Notes: generated from the letters alone by a model not told the origin. A stretch of 64,000 nt of DNA from Aquibacillus koreensis (GCF_025154055.1 NZ_JAOALK010000052.1:1-64000); one strand, 5' to 3'. Shown: positions 1-9,500, counted from the first letter of the stretch. Translations and numbers: made by a program.

Positions 1-31
1 AAAATATCGGGTTTTTGTGCAACCTTAAATT

Positions 32-55
32 AAGAGTCTTTTACGGCTCTTTTTT
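32..55 (+). terminator. Rho-independent terminator of an upstream gene
   Basis: A 7-bp stem (32-38 with 45-51, one mismatch) is followed by a run of T. It would end a plus-strand gene lying left of the window. Confidence 0.5.
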
Positions 56-91
56 CATTTATGAAGCAGTAACTGCTACAATATTTCCTTC

Positions 92-189
92 TTCTTAGCT
101 TGCCAACACTTCCTCAATGCTTCAATTGGTTGTCAAGTGCTTTCCTTGACTACCAATTGAAGCATTGAGATCCTCGTGAAAGCTAAGAA
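92..189. repeat. Long nested inverted repeat beside the IS110 gene
   Basis: Arms 113-137 and 145-169 are complementary over 25 bp with one mismatch around a 7-nt loop. An outer 10-bp pair (TTCTTAGCTT at 92-101, AAGCTAAGAA at 180-189) encloses them. There is no T-tract, so this is not a simple terminator. It lies on the 3' side of the transposase gene and may be the subterminal structure of the element, a REP-type target, or an unrelated cruciform. Confidence 0.6.
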
Positions 190-493
190 TAATAAATCTA
201 TATTTATCCCCTTTCTTTAATTTATAAAGAAGATAAATACACGGCACGAAGGCAAAAATCTCTACTCCGATGAGCATACTGATATCCGTGGGTTGTCACA
301 TTTTATCGTTCCGTCTGAGGAGCTATCACGAACTCCTGGCGTGCGTTCACCGAGTCATTCTTATGGCTAGCACAAGTCTCCGTCGTGTGTTCTCCTCTAC
401 GGTTTTTACCTTTGCCTTCGAGCCCTATATTTATTTCCTTTTAATCATTTCTCTTCCTGCTTATTTGCCCATGTGCCCATTGTCAAAAGAACA
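190..493 (-). other. Non-coding stretch 3' of the IS110 transposase; possible bridge RNA region
   Basis: No convincing reading frame is present. On the minus strand this is the 3' flank of the transposase gene. IS110-family elements carry a non-coding end of a few hundred bases that makes the bridge RNA guiding recombination; in the IS1111 subgroup it lies downstream of the gene. Position and length fit, and short stems such as AGGAG/CTCCT near 317-336 are visible. The element's ends could not be fixed, so this is inference. Confidence 0.25.
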
Positions 494-1627
494 TCAACTT
501 TTATTAGATCCATAAGTAGATTCGTTGGCAATTGCCCAAATAAAACCTGCCAATTCTCTCGCTACGGCTGTTATAGCTTTTCCACTTTCTTTTCCGCGCC
601 CTAGTAGGCGGAAGTACTTTGTATGCAAGCGATTTTGAGCTTTCCATGAGATTCCTAAAACATTTGTAGGATGGTCCTTTTGTCGCTTTTTCAATTCTCC
701 TTTGACTGCAGGCTGGTATCTATAGCTCCACGCAGCCTCTATTAAAAGTTTCCGAACATGTCTATTACCTGTCTTGGTTATCTCTCCTAGTTTTCGTGTT
801 GAACCACTAGAATTTTCACTAGGCACCAGTCCAGTGTATGACATAAAATGTTGTGGTGTCAGAAATCGATCGAAAGAGCCTATCTCTGCAACCAAACTAG
901 TAGCCGTGATCACTGCTACCCCTCTTAACGTCATAAGGGTTTGAATCATTGGGGCATGGGCTCCTTCTTTGGCTTGGTTCTCAATTTCTTTTTCTAGTAT
1001 TTTTAGTCGTTGCTGAAATTCTTTCAGCTGTTGTAAATATTCTTGGAAAGCAATTCGAGATGGTGATCGATCAAATTTTAAGCTATTTAGCCAATCCCAA
1101 TATTTCACTGTCCACTTCCTGGTGCCTTCAGGTGGCTTGATTTCATTTCTTAGTAGAAATTTTGTTAGTCTGTGTTTTGCTCTTAATTCGTCTTCTTTAA
1201 CATCTTCACGAGCTCTAACTAAATCACGGAGTGCCTCATCATCTTCCGTTGGTACATAGATGGGGGTTAATTCTCCCGCACGATAAAGTGTGGCAAGTTT
1301 AAGAGCATCACGTTTATCGGTCTTTATTTTTTCTCCAGGTTTCCGTGGTATTAAAGATGGCGCAATTACTTCACATTCAATATCCATGCTCTTAAGGAGT
1401 CGATATAGTCCATATCCAGTTGGCCCAGCTTCGTAGCACACTCGTAGTTGATCAGCTCCTCCTAGTTTTTTTACTAAATGTCTAATTGCCTCAACAGTAT
1501 AACTGATCATGCCTATATATCTCGCTTTAGTTCGTCCCTCATCCGCAACCGCTACTGCAATTTTGTCCTTTGATACGTCTAAACCTACGTAGTGGTGTAA
1601 ACGTAGGGACGGTTCCTTTGTTTCCAT
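494..1627 (-). CDS. IS110-family transposase (DEDD recombinase)
   Basis: This 377-residue protein carries an N-terminal RuvC-like domain opening with YVGLDVSKDK, followed by the acidic positions in CYEAGPTGYGLY and TDKRDALKLA. A C-terminal Tnp_20 domain contains RGVAVITATSLVAEIG and the serine-bearing LVPSENSSG. Family members move a DNA circle with a bridge RNA. It looks intact. The ATG at 1627 lies at the loop/stem edge of a strong palindrome, and no ribosome binding site precedes it. An in-frame GTG at 1660, overlapping the stop of the upstream hydrolase gene, would add 11 residues encoded by the palindrome, so translational coupling is possible. Family is certain; start and subgroup are not. 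Confidence 0.9.
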   Translation of the reverse strand: METKEPSLRLHHYVGLDVSKDKIAVAVADEGRTKARYIGMISYTVEAIRHLVKKLGGADQLRVCYEAGPTGYGLYRLLKSMDIECEVIAPSLIPRKPGEKIKTDKRDALKLATLYRAGELTPIYVPTEDDEALRDLVRAREDVKEDELRAKHRLTKFLLRNEIKPPEGTRKWTVKYWDWLNSLKFDRSPSRIAFQEYLQQLKEFQQRLKILEKEIENQAKEGAHAPMIQTLMTLRGVAVITATSLVAEIGSFDRFLTPQHFMSYTGLVPSENSSGSTRKLGEITKTGNRHVRKLLIEAAWSYRYQPAVKGELKKRQKDHPTNVLGISWKAQNRLHTKYFRLLGRGKESGKAITAVARELAGFIWAIANESTYGSNKS

Positions 1628-1656
1628 TTTTGGAAACAAAAGAACCGTCCCTACGT
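1601..1656. repeat. REP-like palindrome with GGGACGGTTC arms
   Basis: Arms 1601-1625 and 1632-1656 are 25 bp long with one mismatch and a 6-nt loop. The core GGGACGGTTC...GAACCGTCCC resembles palindromes I recall as recurring between genes of Firmicutes (recollection, not a search). It contains the start of the IS110 gene. IS110 relatives are known to insert at or near palindromic repeats, so this may be the target or one end of the element. Confidence 0.75.
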
Positions 1657-2289
1657 TCACACTAATTTATTAAGCAAATCCATTACTTTTGACAAGGCAG
1701 TTATAGAAGCTTTGGTTCTCACGTGTTCTACGTGGAGAGAGTGGTCTCCTTTTTCAATCACTTCAATATGTAAGGTAGTATCTGTCAACTCTTCAACCTT
1801 TTGCGCGTCGAAATGGTTGTCATGATTCCCTATAACAAGTAATCCTTGATGATAAGAATTTTTGATTGCTGCATAGATGCTATCATAACGGAGTAATGGC
1901 GTAAACAAGATCATCTTGGCGTTTTTGTAGGTGTTGTCCTGCATAAATGCCAGTGATATAGGGATGGTGCCTAGTGATTTCCCTAAAAATAGTATATCTT
2001 TGTAGGATTGATCTGTTAATACTTGCTCCATAACAGGATGGATCACTTCTAACATTCTCTCATTCACGACGTCGATTGGATGCTTTAAAATGTCTTTAAA
2101 TGAATAATGAATATGGACGACATCGATGTTTTTTTCGAGCATGACCATTGTTGCGTAGTATAGTAACGGTTTGTCATACGTGTATCCTGCACCTGAAAAC
2201 ATAAAGCATATCGATGTTGCATTCGTTTCAATATGTGTATAGGCAATCGTCGTATTTTCTGTCTGTACTTGTTTTCTTTTCACGTCCAC
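1657..2289 (-). CDS. Small alpha/beta hydrolase family protein
   Basis: The 210-residue protein has the nucleophile elbow LGKSLGT near residue 101, a later aspartate in NHDNHFD and a histidine in KGDHSLH, giving a Ser-Asp-His order typical of alpha/beta hydrolases. No signal peptide or membrane segment is seen, so it is probably cytoplasmic. Substrate is unknown. Translation starts at GTG 2289 behind GAGGGG; no ATG is in frame upstream. The stop codon overlaps a GTG that could start the IS110 frame. The C-terminus reads as natural, so the insertion seems not to have truncated it. Confidence 0.75.
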   Translation of the reverse strand: MDVKRKQVQTENTTIAYTHIETNATSICFMFSGAGYTYDKPLLYYATMVMLEKNIDVVHIHYSFKDILKHPIDVVNERMLEVIHPVMEQVLTDQSYKDILFLGKSLGTIPISLAFMQDNTYKNAKMILFTPLLRYDSIYAAIKNSYHQGLLVIGNHDNHFDAQKVEELTDTTLHIEVIEKGDHSLHVEHVRTKASITALSKVMDLLNKLV

Positions 2290-2347
2290 TTCATCATCAT
2301 TCCCCTCTAATTACTATTATTCTATCATCTTTTCCAACTTTTGGAGC

Positions 2348-2388
2348 AAAAAAAATTAGGAGTTGGTTTGTGCCTAAAACCAATTCCT
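2348..2388 (-). terminator. Terminator of ykuK
   Basis: A 12-bp stem (2358-2369 with 2377-2388, one mismatch) is followed on the minus strand by eight T. It separates ykuK from the hydrolase gene. Confidence 0.8.
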
Positions 2389-2407
2389 ATCTAACCATCA
2401 AACTATC

Positions 2408-2983
2408 TTATTCATATTTGAGGAAGCGCTTGGGTTGTTTTGTATATCTGTTGGCATACCCAGATGCGACAAAGGACTCTGGTTTGACAACAGGCTCTAG
2501 TCCGGCTGATTCGATTCGAGCCATCATCTCGTTGGCTAAAAAACGGCTTAAAGACCTTTTTTCTAAACCAACATCAATATGGCCTTCGATAGAGAAAGAA
2601 CTACCGCGGTATAGATGGGGGAGAACAATGTCTATTAGTTCATTTTTTCGTTCATCATCAAAGAGTAAGGCGACCTGTTCTGTTAATGTGGTTTCCATCG
2701 ATATTTTTTCGTGAAGGTTAAGGAACTTTTTGGGGAACTTAACTGGAAGAATGCAAGCCCAAGCCCCTTTACCTTCTCGTTTTATAACGATTCCAGTTAC
2801 AAAAATCGTATGAAATTTGTGTACTTGGGAATCGGTACCAACGATTAGTCGATAGTTTCCTTGAGGATCCATTTCCATAAAGCGGACAATGTGGTTAAAT
2901 ACATCTTCAAATGACATGTTTTTCTTAGAAAGATTCATAAAAGCTTGTTCTTTCATGAAAGATCGAGGAGGATCTAATTTCAT
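2408..2983 (-). CDS. ykuK: YkuK family RNase H-like protein
   Basis: The 191-residue product matches the YkuK (DUF458) family, with YRLIVGTDSQVH as the first strand and acidic position of an RNase H-like fold, the middle block ISMETTLTEQVALLF, and the late IEGHIDVGLEKRS segment. B. subtilis YkuK is of similar length; its biological role is unsettled. AAGGGAG about 10 nt upstream supports ATG 2983, with a GTG at 2986 as alternative. It has its own terminator and looks monocistronic. The assignment rests on remembered family sequence. Confidence 0.75.
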   Translation of the reverse strand: MKLDPPRSFMKEQAFMNLSKKNMSFEDVFNHIVRFMEMDPQGNYRLIVGTDSQVHKFHTIFVTGIVIKREGKGAWACILPVKFPKKFLNLHEKISMETTLTEQVALLFDDERKNELIDIVLPHLYRGSSFSIEGHIDVGLEKRSLSRFLANEMMARIESAGLEPVVKPESFVASGYANRYTKQPKRFLKYE

Positions 2984-3197
2984 CACTACCTTGCTCCCTT
3001 CAGCATTAGCAAATTACGTGTATAGGTGAAATGGAGGCAATTCCCACCTCATGTTAGTTGAATTACTATAGTATATTTTGATTGTATGAGAATGGTGTTC
3101 GTGCTTATGCATCTTCTATATCAATCCATAATCTTTTAACATTGTTGTAAAATGGGAATAATGGAAGAAAAGTTGGGTTAGAGAGGAGATTCTTTAA

Positions 3198-3842
3198 GTG
3201 GAAGTGGTCTATTATATCATTATCGCTTTTCTGTTAACGAGAATCCCATTAGTCGGAATCTATGTAAGGTTAATTTATACAGTAATCCATGAAGTTTGGC
3301 ATATACTTGTTGCAAAAATCACTGGCGGAAAAGGGCACAAGATAGCAGTATTTCAAGATACGTCAGGTGTTGCGACTACAAGTTCTTCATCATGGATCAG
3401 TCGGATATTAACTGCATATGCAGGCTACACTGGTGCTTCCTTAACTGCTATGTTTTTGTTTTATTTTCTTCACACAGGTCATCACGGTACAGTACTCGTA
3501 ATACTTCTAACCGTTTTACTATTGGCTGTTATCTTTTGGCTTCGAAATGGGTTTGGGTTTATTTGGGCTCTTTCGTTAATTGGACTACTATTTCTTCTGT
3601 TAGAGCAACAGTGGCAGACATTGCATATACATATTAGTTATCTATTTGCTTCCATTATTTTAGTGGAGTCAATCATAAGCGCTGCGCATATTATGGTTAT
3701 TAGTTTAGCAAGGCCGAGACGAGCTGGCGATGCAACTAGTTTGCAACAAGCCACTTTCATTCCAGCGCTTATATGGGGATTCATCTTTTTTTGGCAGTCT
3801 GTCTATATAGGATATGTGACATTAAGTCAGTTTATCTTGTAA
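3198..3842 (+). CDS. M50-like membrane metallopeptidase homologue
   Basis: The 214-residue protein is mostly hydrophobic, with about six membrane segments and the zinc motif HEVWH at residues 31-35 within the first helices. The C-terminal segment RRAGDATSLQQATFIP with its aspartate resembles the second metal-ligand region of M50B-like proteins. Such proteins cleave within the membrane, but no partner or substrate is shown here. The GTG start at 3198 is preceded by AGAGGAG at a suitable distance. No cystathionine-beta-synthase or PDZ domain is present. A non-proteolytic role remains possible. Confidence 0.7.
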   Translation: MEVVYYIIIAFLLTRIPLVGIYVRLIYTVIHEVWHILVAKITGGKGHKIAVFQDTSGVATTSSSSWISRILTAYAGYTGASLTAMFLFYFLHTGHHGTVLVILLTVLLLAVIFWLRNGFGFIWALSLIGLLFLLLEQQWQTLHIHISYLFASIILVESIISAAHIMVISLARPRRAGDATSLQQATFIPALIWGFIFFWQSVYIGYVTLSQFIL

Positions 3843-3973
3843 TTATGAACTTACACCATTTGGTTCGAAAATAAATTTGCAATACCTTATTCAGGTCATG
3901 GTATGATAGGAGTAGAGGGGAAACGGATCGCCCCAATTCAGTACGTGTTCATCTTTATGGAGGTGATGTGTGT

Positions 3974-4510
3974 ATGGAGAACAATGAACGATTAAAAGAT
4001 TGGCTAAAACAATATAATGAGCACCGGTATAACGGAGAAAAACATTCGGAAACAGAAGAGGACGAGAAGAACCTCTCTCCACATATTACAAATTCGGATC
4101 AAGCCGAACAAGAGCCGTTTATTGGATTTCAAAAACGTATGTATGCGTTTTTTATTGATTGTTTAGTGCTTAGCATTGTTGTGCTAGAGGTGTCAAATTT
4201 ATATCTTCTATTTTTAATTGTTTCTTTATATTATTCCATTCTTCCAGCAACACCTTGGAAAGGTACGATCGGAAAGCTAGCCATTGGTGCAACGATTGTT
4301 GATAAAAATGGTGATCGGATCACGTTTATCCGATCGATGCTTCGCTTTTACGGATACTTCTTTTCTGGTGCTTTGTGTATGCTAGGCTTTATTCTTATTG
4401 GATTAGACGTCTATAAACGGTCTTTGCATGATTTTGCTTGTGGTACATTTGTTGTCCAAAAGCAGGAAGTAGACAAGCGAACAAAAGAGACTAATTCCTT
4501 AGATGTGTAA
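3974..4510 (+). CDS. RDD family membrane protein
   Basis: The 178-residue protein has a charged cytoplasmic N-terminus of about 55 residues, then FQKRMYAFFIDCLVL, which carries the Arg and Asp of the RDD signature. It continues with TPWKGTIGKLAIGATIVDKNG, in which the conserved GK-G-x-x-x block is clear, and a hydrophobic pair of helices. Function of RDD proteins is mostly unknown; some affect ion exchange or membrane traffic. ATG 3974 is chosen because GGAGGTGAT ends six bases before it; the GTG at 3968 lies inside the ribosome binding site. A strong terminator follows at 4694. Confidence 0.75.
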   Translation: MENNERLKDWLKQYNEHRYNGEKHSETEEDEKNLSPHITNSDQAEQEPFIGFQKRMYAFFIDCLVLSIVVLEVSNLYLLFLIVSLYYSILPATPWKGTIGKLAIGATIVDKNGDRITFIRSMLRFYGYFFSGALCMLGFILIGLDVYKRSLHDFACGTFVVQKQEVDKRTKETNSLDV

Positions 4511-4693
4511 ACTTGTACCTATAGTCAGTCTTTAATCGGAATACTAATCCATCTTAAGCCCTATGACAGACAGAGGAAATAGTGGTATAACTATACGTGA
4601 AAGTACTTCACATGATAAACGTAAAGGATTTTGATTAGACGACCTCCCAAGTATTTTAATCTACATAGCCTTACGTTTGTGTTATGACTAAAA

Positions 4694-4724
4694 ATGACTC
4701 ACCAAGTAGGTGAGTCATTTTTTT
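4694..4724 (+). terminator. Rho-independent terminator after the RDD gene
   Basis: A perfect 10-bp stem (4694-4703 with 4709-4718), 5-nt loop and seven T form a textbook terminator about 180 nt past the RDD stop. Confidence 0.85.
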
Positions 4725-4800
4725 AAAAGACTTCTAAGTTTTACTCCACTTTGCAGAAATCTTTGTCATAAATCGGAGTGGAAGAGAACCTTACACTTTC

Positions 4801-5073
4801 TTAATTAGCATAAGTAGTGCGGAATCTGTACATCTTTTTTAACTTTACGCATAATCCAAAGATTGCGATGTGACCATAAATAAGGTTTCCGATAAATAAG
4901 AACCATACATATAATTCGCTTGGAAGTGTACCGCTTGATGCAATTTGAATAAAAGCAAACCATGCTCCTATGATAAATGGTATTTGAAATATTGCTGTTT
5001 TTTTCAAGTTCTCCGACCAAAACAGTAATGGTGTTGCACTAAACAATAATAAAAAAATCAACAAAATATCCAT
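4801..5073 (-). CDS. Small membrane protein of unknown function
   Basis: The 90-residue product begins MDILLIFLLLFSATPLLFW and shows three hydrophobic segments (about 2-18, 28-45, 52-72) and a basic C-terminus rich in Lys and Arg. I do not recognise a family. ATG 5073 is selected because AGGAGG sits nine bases upstream; the longer open frame to 5169 has no ribosome binding site. It is transcribed toward the RDD gene, and the tail end of its transcript would meet the 4694 hairpin. Confidence 0.65.
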   Translation of the reverse strand: MDILLIFLLLFSATPLLFWSENLKKTAIFQIPFIIGAWFAFIQIASSGTLPSELYVWFLFIGNLIYGHIAIFGLCVKLKKMYRFRTTYAN

Positions 5074-5220
5074 ATGAGGGTGCCTCCTTTGAAATTCGCA
5101 TTGCTTTTTTACGCTCTTTTTGAAAGGGTTTACATTGATTATAACATCAAGTTCACTAATTTGTAACATTTAGTTCGAAAAAATGTCACATTTAATTATT
5201 GATTTTTTATATTTATATGA

Positions 5221-5478
5221 TCTCTATATTTTCGTGTTCCCGATTTTGAAGCCATTCAATCTTTAAAAAGGCTTCTAAATCATTTACAGTTAAAAAATGA
5301 AGTCGATGAAGTTAATCCGAATAATATTTCAAAAATCATAAAAAAAAGCCTCCAACTTGGAAGCTGTATTACATATAGAAAATCCCATTGTATTACTGCA
5401 CAATATAAAAAGTTAAATTTTTTGAATGATGAGAAAAAAGTCGTTCAAAGTATATACTTAAGGATACTATACGAGTAA
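5221..5478 (+). pseudogene. Open frame without start codon; possible gene remnant
   Basis: After a TGA at 5218-5220, 85 codons stay open up to TAA at 5476-5478. The translation has protein-like composition (for example DFEAIQSLKRLLNHLQLKNE) and no ATG, GTG or ribosome binding site at its head. The likeliest reading is the C-terminal part of a decayed gene. It may also be a chance frame in AT-rich DNA. Confidence 0.25.
5339..5365 (-). terminator. Orphan minus-strand terminator hairpin
   Basis: An 8-bp stem with one G-U pair (5347-5354 with 5358-5365) is followed on the minus strand by eight or more T. No minus-strand gene lies directly upstream of it, so it may be left from a lost gene. Confidence 0.45.
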
Positions 5479-5563
5479 AATATAGTAATATATAGTATAA
5501 GTGCATTATGTAAAAAAATGGTAGTATGATAGAATTAATATTTTTGGGGTGGAGGTTTCGAAA

Positions 5564-6286
5564 ATGGCTAGTGAAAAGATTATGCTAATTGATGATGACG
5601 AGGATCTGAAGGAAGTGTTGCGATTATACTTAGAAAAAAACAACTATACAGTCCTTACCGCGTGTGATGAATTAGACGCACTAGCGGTATTGGAACAGAC
5701 ACCGCCAGATCTAATTGTGTTGGATGTAATGATGCCGCACTTGGATGGGTTTGAATTATGCCAACTACTTCGAAAAAAAACAGAGGTACCAATTTTGTTT
5801 TTAAGCTCTAAAGACGATGACATGAATGCCATTTTAGGTCTAGGTGTGGGCGGTGACGACTATATTTCTAAATCCACTAGTCCAGCCGTCATTATGGCGA
5901 AAATCAAAGCGCATTTAAGAAGGATGCGTGTACTACCTGAACGCCAAACAACGGCATCATCTATTCCTACTATTATAAAATATCCCGGATTAGAGATTAA
6001 TATGGATAGTGCGGTTGTGAAAGTGAATGGTCAACATGTAAACTTAGCGGCAAAAGAATTTCAAATATTATGTTTACTAGCAAAAAATCCTGAACGGGTA
6101 TATAGTATTGAAAAACTTTTTGAAATGATTTGGGGTGAAAAAAGTCTAGGTGATAATCGTACGGTAATGGTGCATATTAGCAATTTACGTAAAAAACTTG
6201 AAAGTAACCCGAATAGTCCTGTGTATATCGAAACAGTAAGAGGTATAGGCTATAAATTCCATATGTTTCAAGAATCACAGTGTTGA
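5564..6286 (+). CDS. OmpR-family response regulator
   Basis: The 240-residue protein has a receiver domain (residues 1-118) with the acidic pocket IDDDED, phospho-acceptor Asp54 in LIVLDVMMP, the LSS serine and the YISK lysine. A winged-helix DNA-binding domain (about 140-235) contains LAAKEFQILCLL, VMVHISNLRKKLE and IETVRGIGYKF. Thus it is a complete, phosphorylatable transcription factor. ATG 5564 is used because GGGTGGAGGT lies nine bases upstream; a GTG at 5549 is inside that site. No kinase gene is directly adjacent; the nearest is the large fusion kinase at 6551, which may be its partner (inference). Confidence 0.9.
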   Translation: MASEKIMLIDDDEDLKEVLRLYLEKNNYTVLTACDELDALAVLEQTPPDLIVLDVMMPHLDGFELCQLLRKKTEVPILFLSSKDDDMNAILGLGVGGDDYISKSTSPAVIMAKIKAHLRRMRVLPERQTTASSIPTIIKYPGLEINMDSAVVKVNGQHVNLAAKEFQILCLLAKNPERVYSIEKLFEMIWGEKSLGDNRTVMVHISNLRKKLESNPNSPVYIETVRGIGYKFHMFQESQC

Positions 6287-6288
6287 TT

Positions 6289-6432
6289 TCATTTTCGGTT
6301 CTCTAAAAAAGCTTGCACTTCTTTTATGGATAGACCTTGTTCTTTTGCCATGACCATAAGGCACAACCACTCTTTGTCTATGTCGGCTGTTTTACTCTCA
6401 ACCTGAACATTCTCCTTTTGCTTAAAGACCAT
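6289..6432 (-). CDS. Short SinI-like anti-repressor family protein
   Basis: This 47-residue frame encodes a central block DKEWLCLMVMAKEQGLSIKE followed by VQAFLENRK, closely resembling the SinI dimerisation motif (x-EW-x-x-L-M-x-x-AK-E-x-G-x-S-x-E-E-x-R-x-FL). SinI proteins bind SinR-type repressors and relieve repression of biofilm genes. GGGGG six bases before ATG 6432 supports translation. It is convergent with the response regulator, with only two bases between the stop codons. No SinR-like gene is in the window. Confidence 0.75.
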   Translation of the reverse strand: MVFKQKENVQVESKTADIDKEWLCLMVMAKEQGLSIKEVQAFLENRK

Positions 6433-6550
6433 GTAAATCCCCCTTTGTCTTTGTACAAGATCAATTATAAGTTTAAAAGTATAAGTGTAAGTTAAATGTA
6501 GTTAAATTAATTATAAAATATATTAAATATTCAAATATTTAATTAAGGTG

Positions 6551-9500
6551 ATGACATTGATAACAATAACAGGATATAAAAATGTGGCTAAATATTTAGA
6601 AAGTAAGTCATGGATTCTTTACAAAGCTAGAAGGCTTGATGATTACAAAACTGTACTGATAAAAGAAACGAAAAGCCTGGCAAATGCTACTGTCGCAGAC
6701 GTAATACAAGAATATAACCTCCTAAATGATATGAATATCGACGGCGTATTAAGTCCAATTGAGTATGTAGAATATCGTGCAAATACTTATCTTGTCTTTC
6801 CGTTTTTTTCAGGAATGAAGTTAAGTACATGGATGGCAGAATACGCCTTTGATCTGTCGTCTTTTCTAAAAATAGCTATTAAGCTTACATCTATTATTTC
6901 TAACCTTCATACCCATCAAACCATACATAAATCTATTCACCCAGACAATATTCTATTTCATCCACAATCTAATGATGTAAGCATAACAGGGTTTGAACAA
7001 TCTACAAAACTATGGAAGGAAAATCAACAACAAATTAGCCCTTATCACGCTCTTCATCAAGTTGCTTATATTTCACCAGAGCAAACAGGGCGGATGAATC
7101 TTACGCTTGATCATCGCACTGATCTCTATTCATTAGGTGTAATTTTATATGAGATGCTAACCGGACAGGTACCATTTGATAAAGACAATCCGGTCGAGGT
7201 TATTCATGCGCATATAGCCAAAATACCAGTTGAGCCACATCGGCTTAACAATAATATTCCTATTGTCTTTTCTGATATTATTATGAAGTTATTATCAAAA
7301 ATGCCAGCGGACCGTTACCGAACTGCTATTAGCTTAAAGAGAGACCTAGAAAAGTGCTATGATCAGTGGCAGAAAAATAAAGCAATCGAAGCTTTTCCTT
7401 TAGCTGATAAGGATAAGGGTGAATTATTTGAACGCTCTCCTAAGCTTTATGGGCGAGATCAACAAATGAAAGAACTGATCAATGGATTGGGAGATGCAAG
7501 AGAAGGGAAGCCTGTTTTATTACTCGTTCCTGGTCCTTCTGGTGTTGGTAAAACATCATTGGTAAACCAATTGCACGAACCAATTTTAAAGCAAAAAGGC
7601 TATTTTATTTCTGGAAAGTTTGTTAAGTTGCACAGGCAAATTCCTTACGCTCCTTTAATTGGTGCCTTTCAATCTTTGTTGAGGCAGGTGATGCGTGAAA
7701 GTCCGCAGCAGGTGGAAAATTGGAGAGAAAAGATTAAACAAGCATTAGGGAATAATGCGGATATGATGTTACGTTTTATTCCAGAATTACGTTGGTTTAT
7801 CAGTCGGGAAAGTCATGAGGATGAGGAAGTGCTATTATCTTCGATTGATGTCCATAATCGATTTCGGTTAGCGGTTAGAAACTTTGTTGATTTATTTGCT
7901 CAAAAAGAACATCCTTTAGTTATCTTTCTTGATGATTTACAATGGGCAGATCGTGCGACGCTAGATTTAATCCAGCACCTTCTAACGAATAAAGGGGAAC
8001 GTTCTCTTGTAATCGTAGGAGCGTATCGAGACGATGAAGTGCAAATAGGACATTCATTTGGAACGATGCTATCACAAATAACAGAAACGCAAATCTCTTT
8101 TCGGAACGTGCGTGTTAAACCGTTAACATATGAGGATATTATAGCTTGGGTAACCGATATTTTAGCTGCCGAAAATCAGAAGGCTATCCAACTAGTTGAT
8201 TATGTGTATCGAATTACGAAGGGAAACCCATTTTTTATCACGCAACTTTTACAGTCTCTTTATGAAGAGCAAATCATCGCCTTTGATCAATCAATAGAGA
8301 GTTGGCAGGTTGATATGGATCAGTTATCTGACATTCCTATAACTGAAACCATTTTAGACTTCTTGATAAAAAGGGTAGATCATCTCCCGGATCAGACGAA
8401 GTACATGTTACAACTTGCCTCATGTGTAGGAAACCAATTTCATCCCTCACTGCTAGCTAACCTTACAGGGGAAAAAGAAAAAGATGTAGCGGAAAAACTA
8501 CAGGTGGGTGTGCAAGAAGGGCATGTTATACCAACCAATCTCGGTGAACAGTTGCGTGAGACAGATGATGATGAATTTTCAAGAAATAAAACTACGCTTA
8601 CCTATGTATTTACGCATGATAAAGTGCACCAAGCACTCTACACTTCCATGTCCGAAGAGGAGCGTAAAGGAAATCATTTGAAGATTGGAGAAATACTCGC
8701 CCGTTCTTATTCTCCTAGTCAACTTAAAGGAAACATATTTTCAGTGGTCAATCATTTTAATCAATGCATCGATCGATTAACATGTGAAGAGCGACTTAAA
8801 TTAATGGAATGGAACTTTCTAGCAGGTGAAAAGTCGAAAAGTTCGGCAGCATTTCAAGAAGCGTATCGTTTTTTTTCACTTGCTATGGACCTCTTGCCGG
8901 CAAACGGTTGGTCGGAATATCCTGAACAAACACGGAAGATTATGACTAGCCTTGGTGAGGCAGCCTACCTGAACCAATTATTCGATCAAGCGGAACATAC
9001 TTTTAAAGAGGTATTAAATAACGCACAAACCAATCAAGAAAAACTTATCATATACCGATTGAAAATTATGCTGTACACACATATCCACGAGGTGGAAAAA
9101 GCGACGGAGGCTGGACTAACTGGTCTAGGTTTATTTGGGTGGAAGTTTGATAGAAACCCAAATAAAGCTCAAGTTGCTATTGAATATATCCGAACAAAAA
9201 TTACATTGGGCAAGAAGGAGTCAAAGGATTTATTAGCGCTTCCACCAGTAGCTGACGAGGTTAAACATATGCTGATGCAAACATTAATTAACACCAATGC
9301 ATCTGCATACCATGTGAATCAAAACCTTGCGACGATTTTAATGCTTCGGGCATTGCGTTTAACGTTAAAGTATGGGGACATGGACTTGTCTGCGCTAGTA
9401 TATAATAATTTTGCATTAACGCTAAGTGCAGGTTTTGGAGACTACGATGGTAGTTATCAATATGGTAAACTAGCAATCGATCACGCAGAAAGTAGAGGGG

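Noticed and set aside
270-515. 81-codon plus-strand frame
   Set aside because: No ribosome binding site and no recognisable domain; it runs antisense into the transposase gene end and is more likely structured non-coding sequence.
2214-2714. 166-codon plus-strand frame
   Set aside because: It is antisense to ykuK and the hydrolase start, has no ribosome binding site and crosses a terminator.
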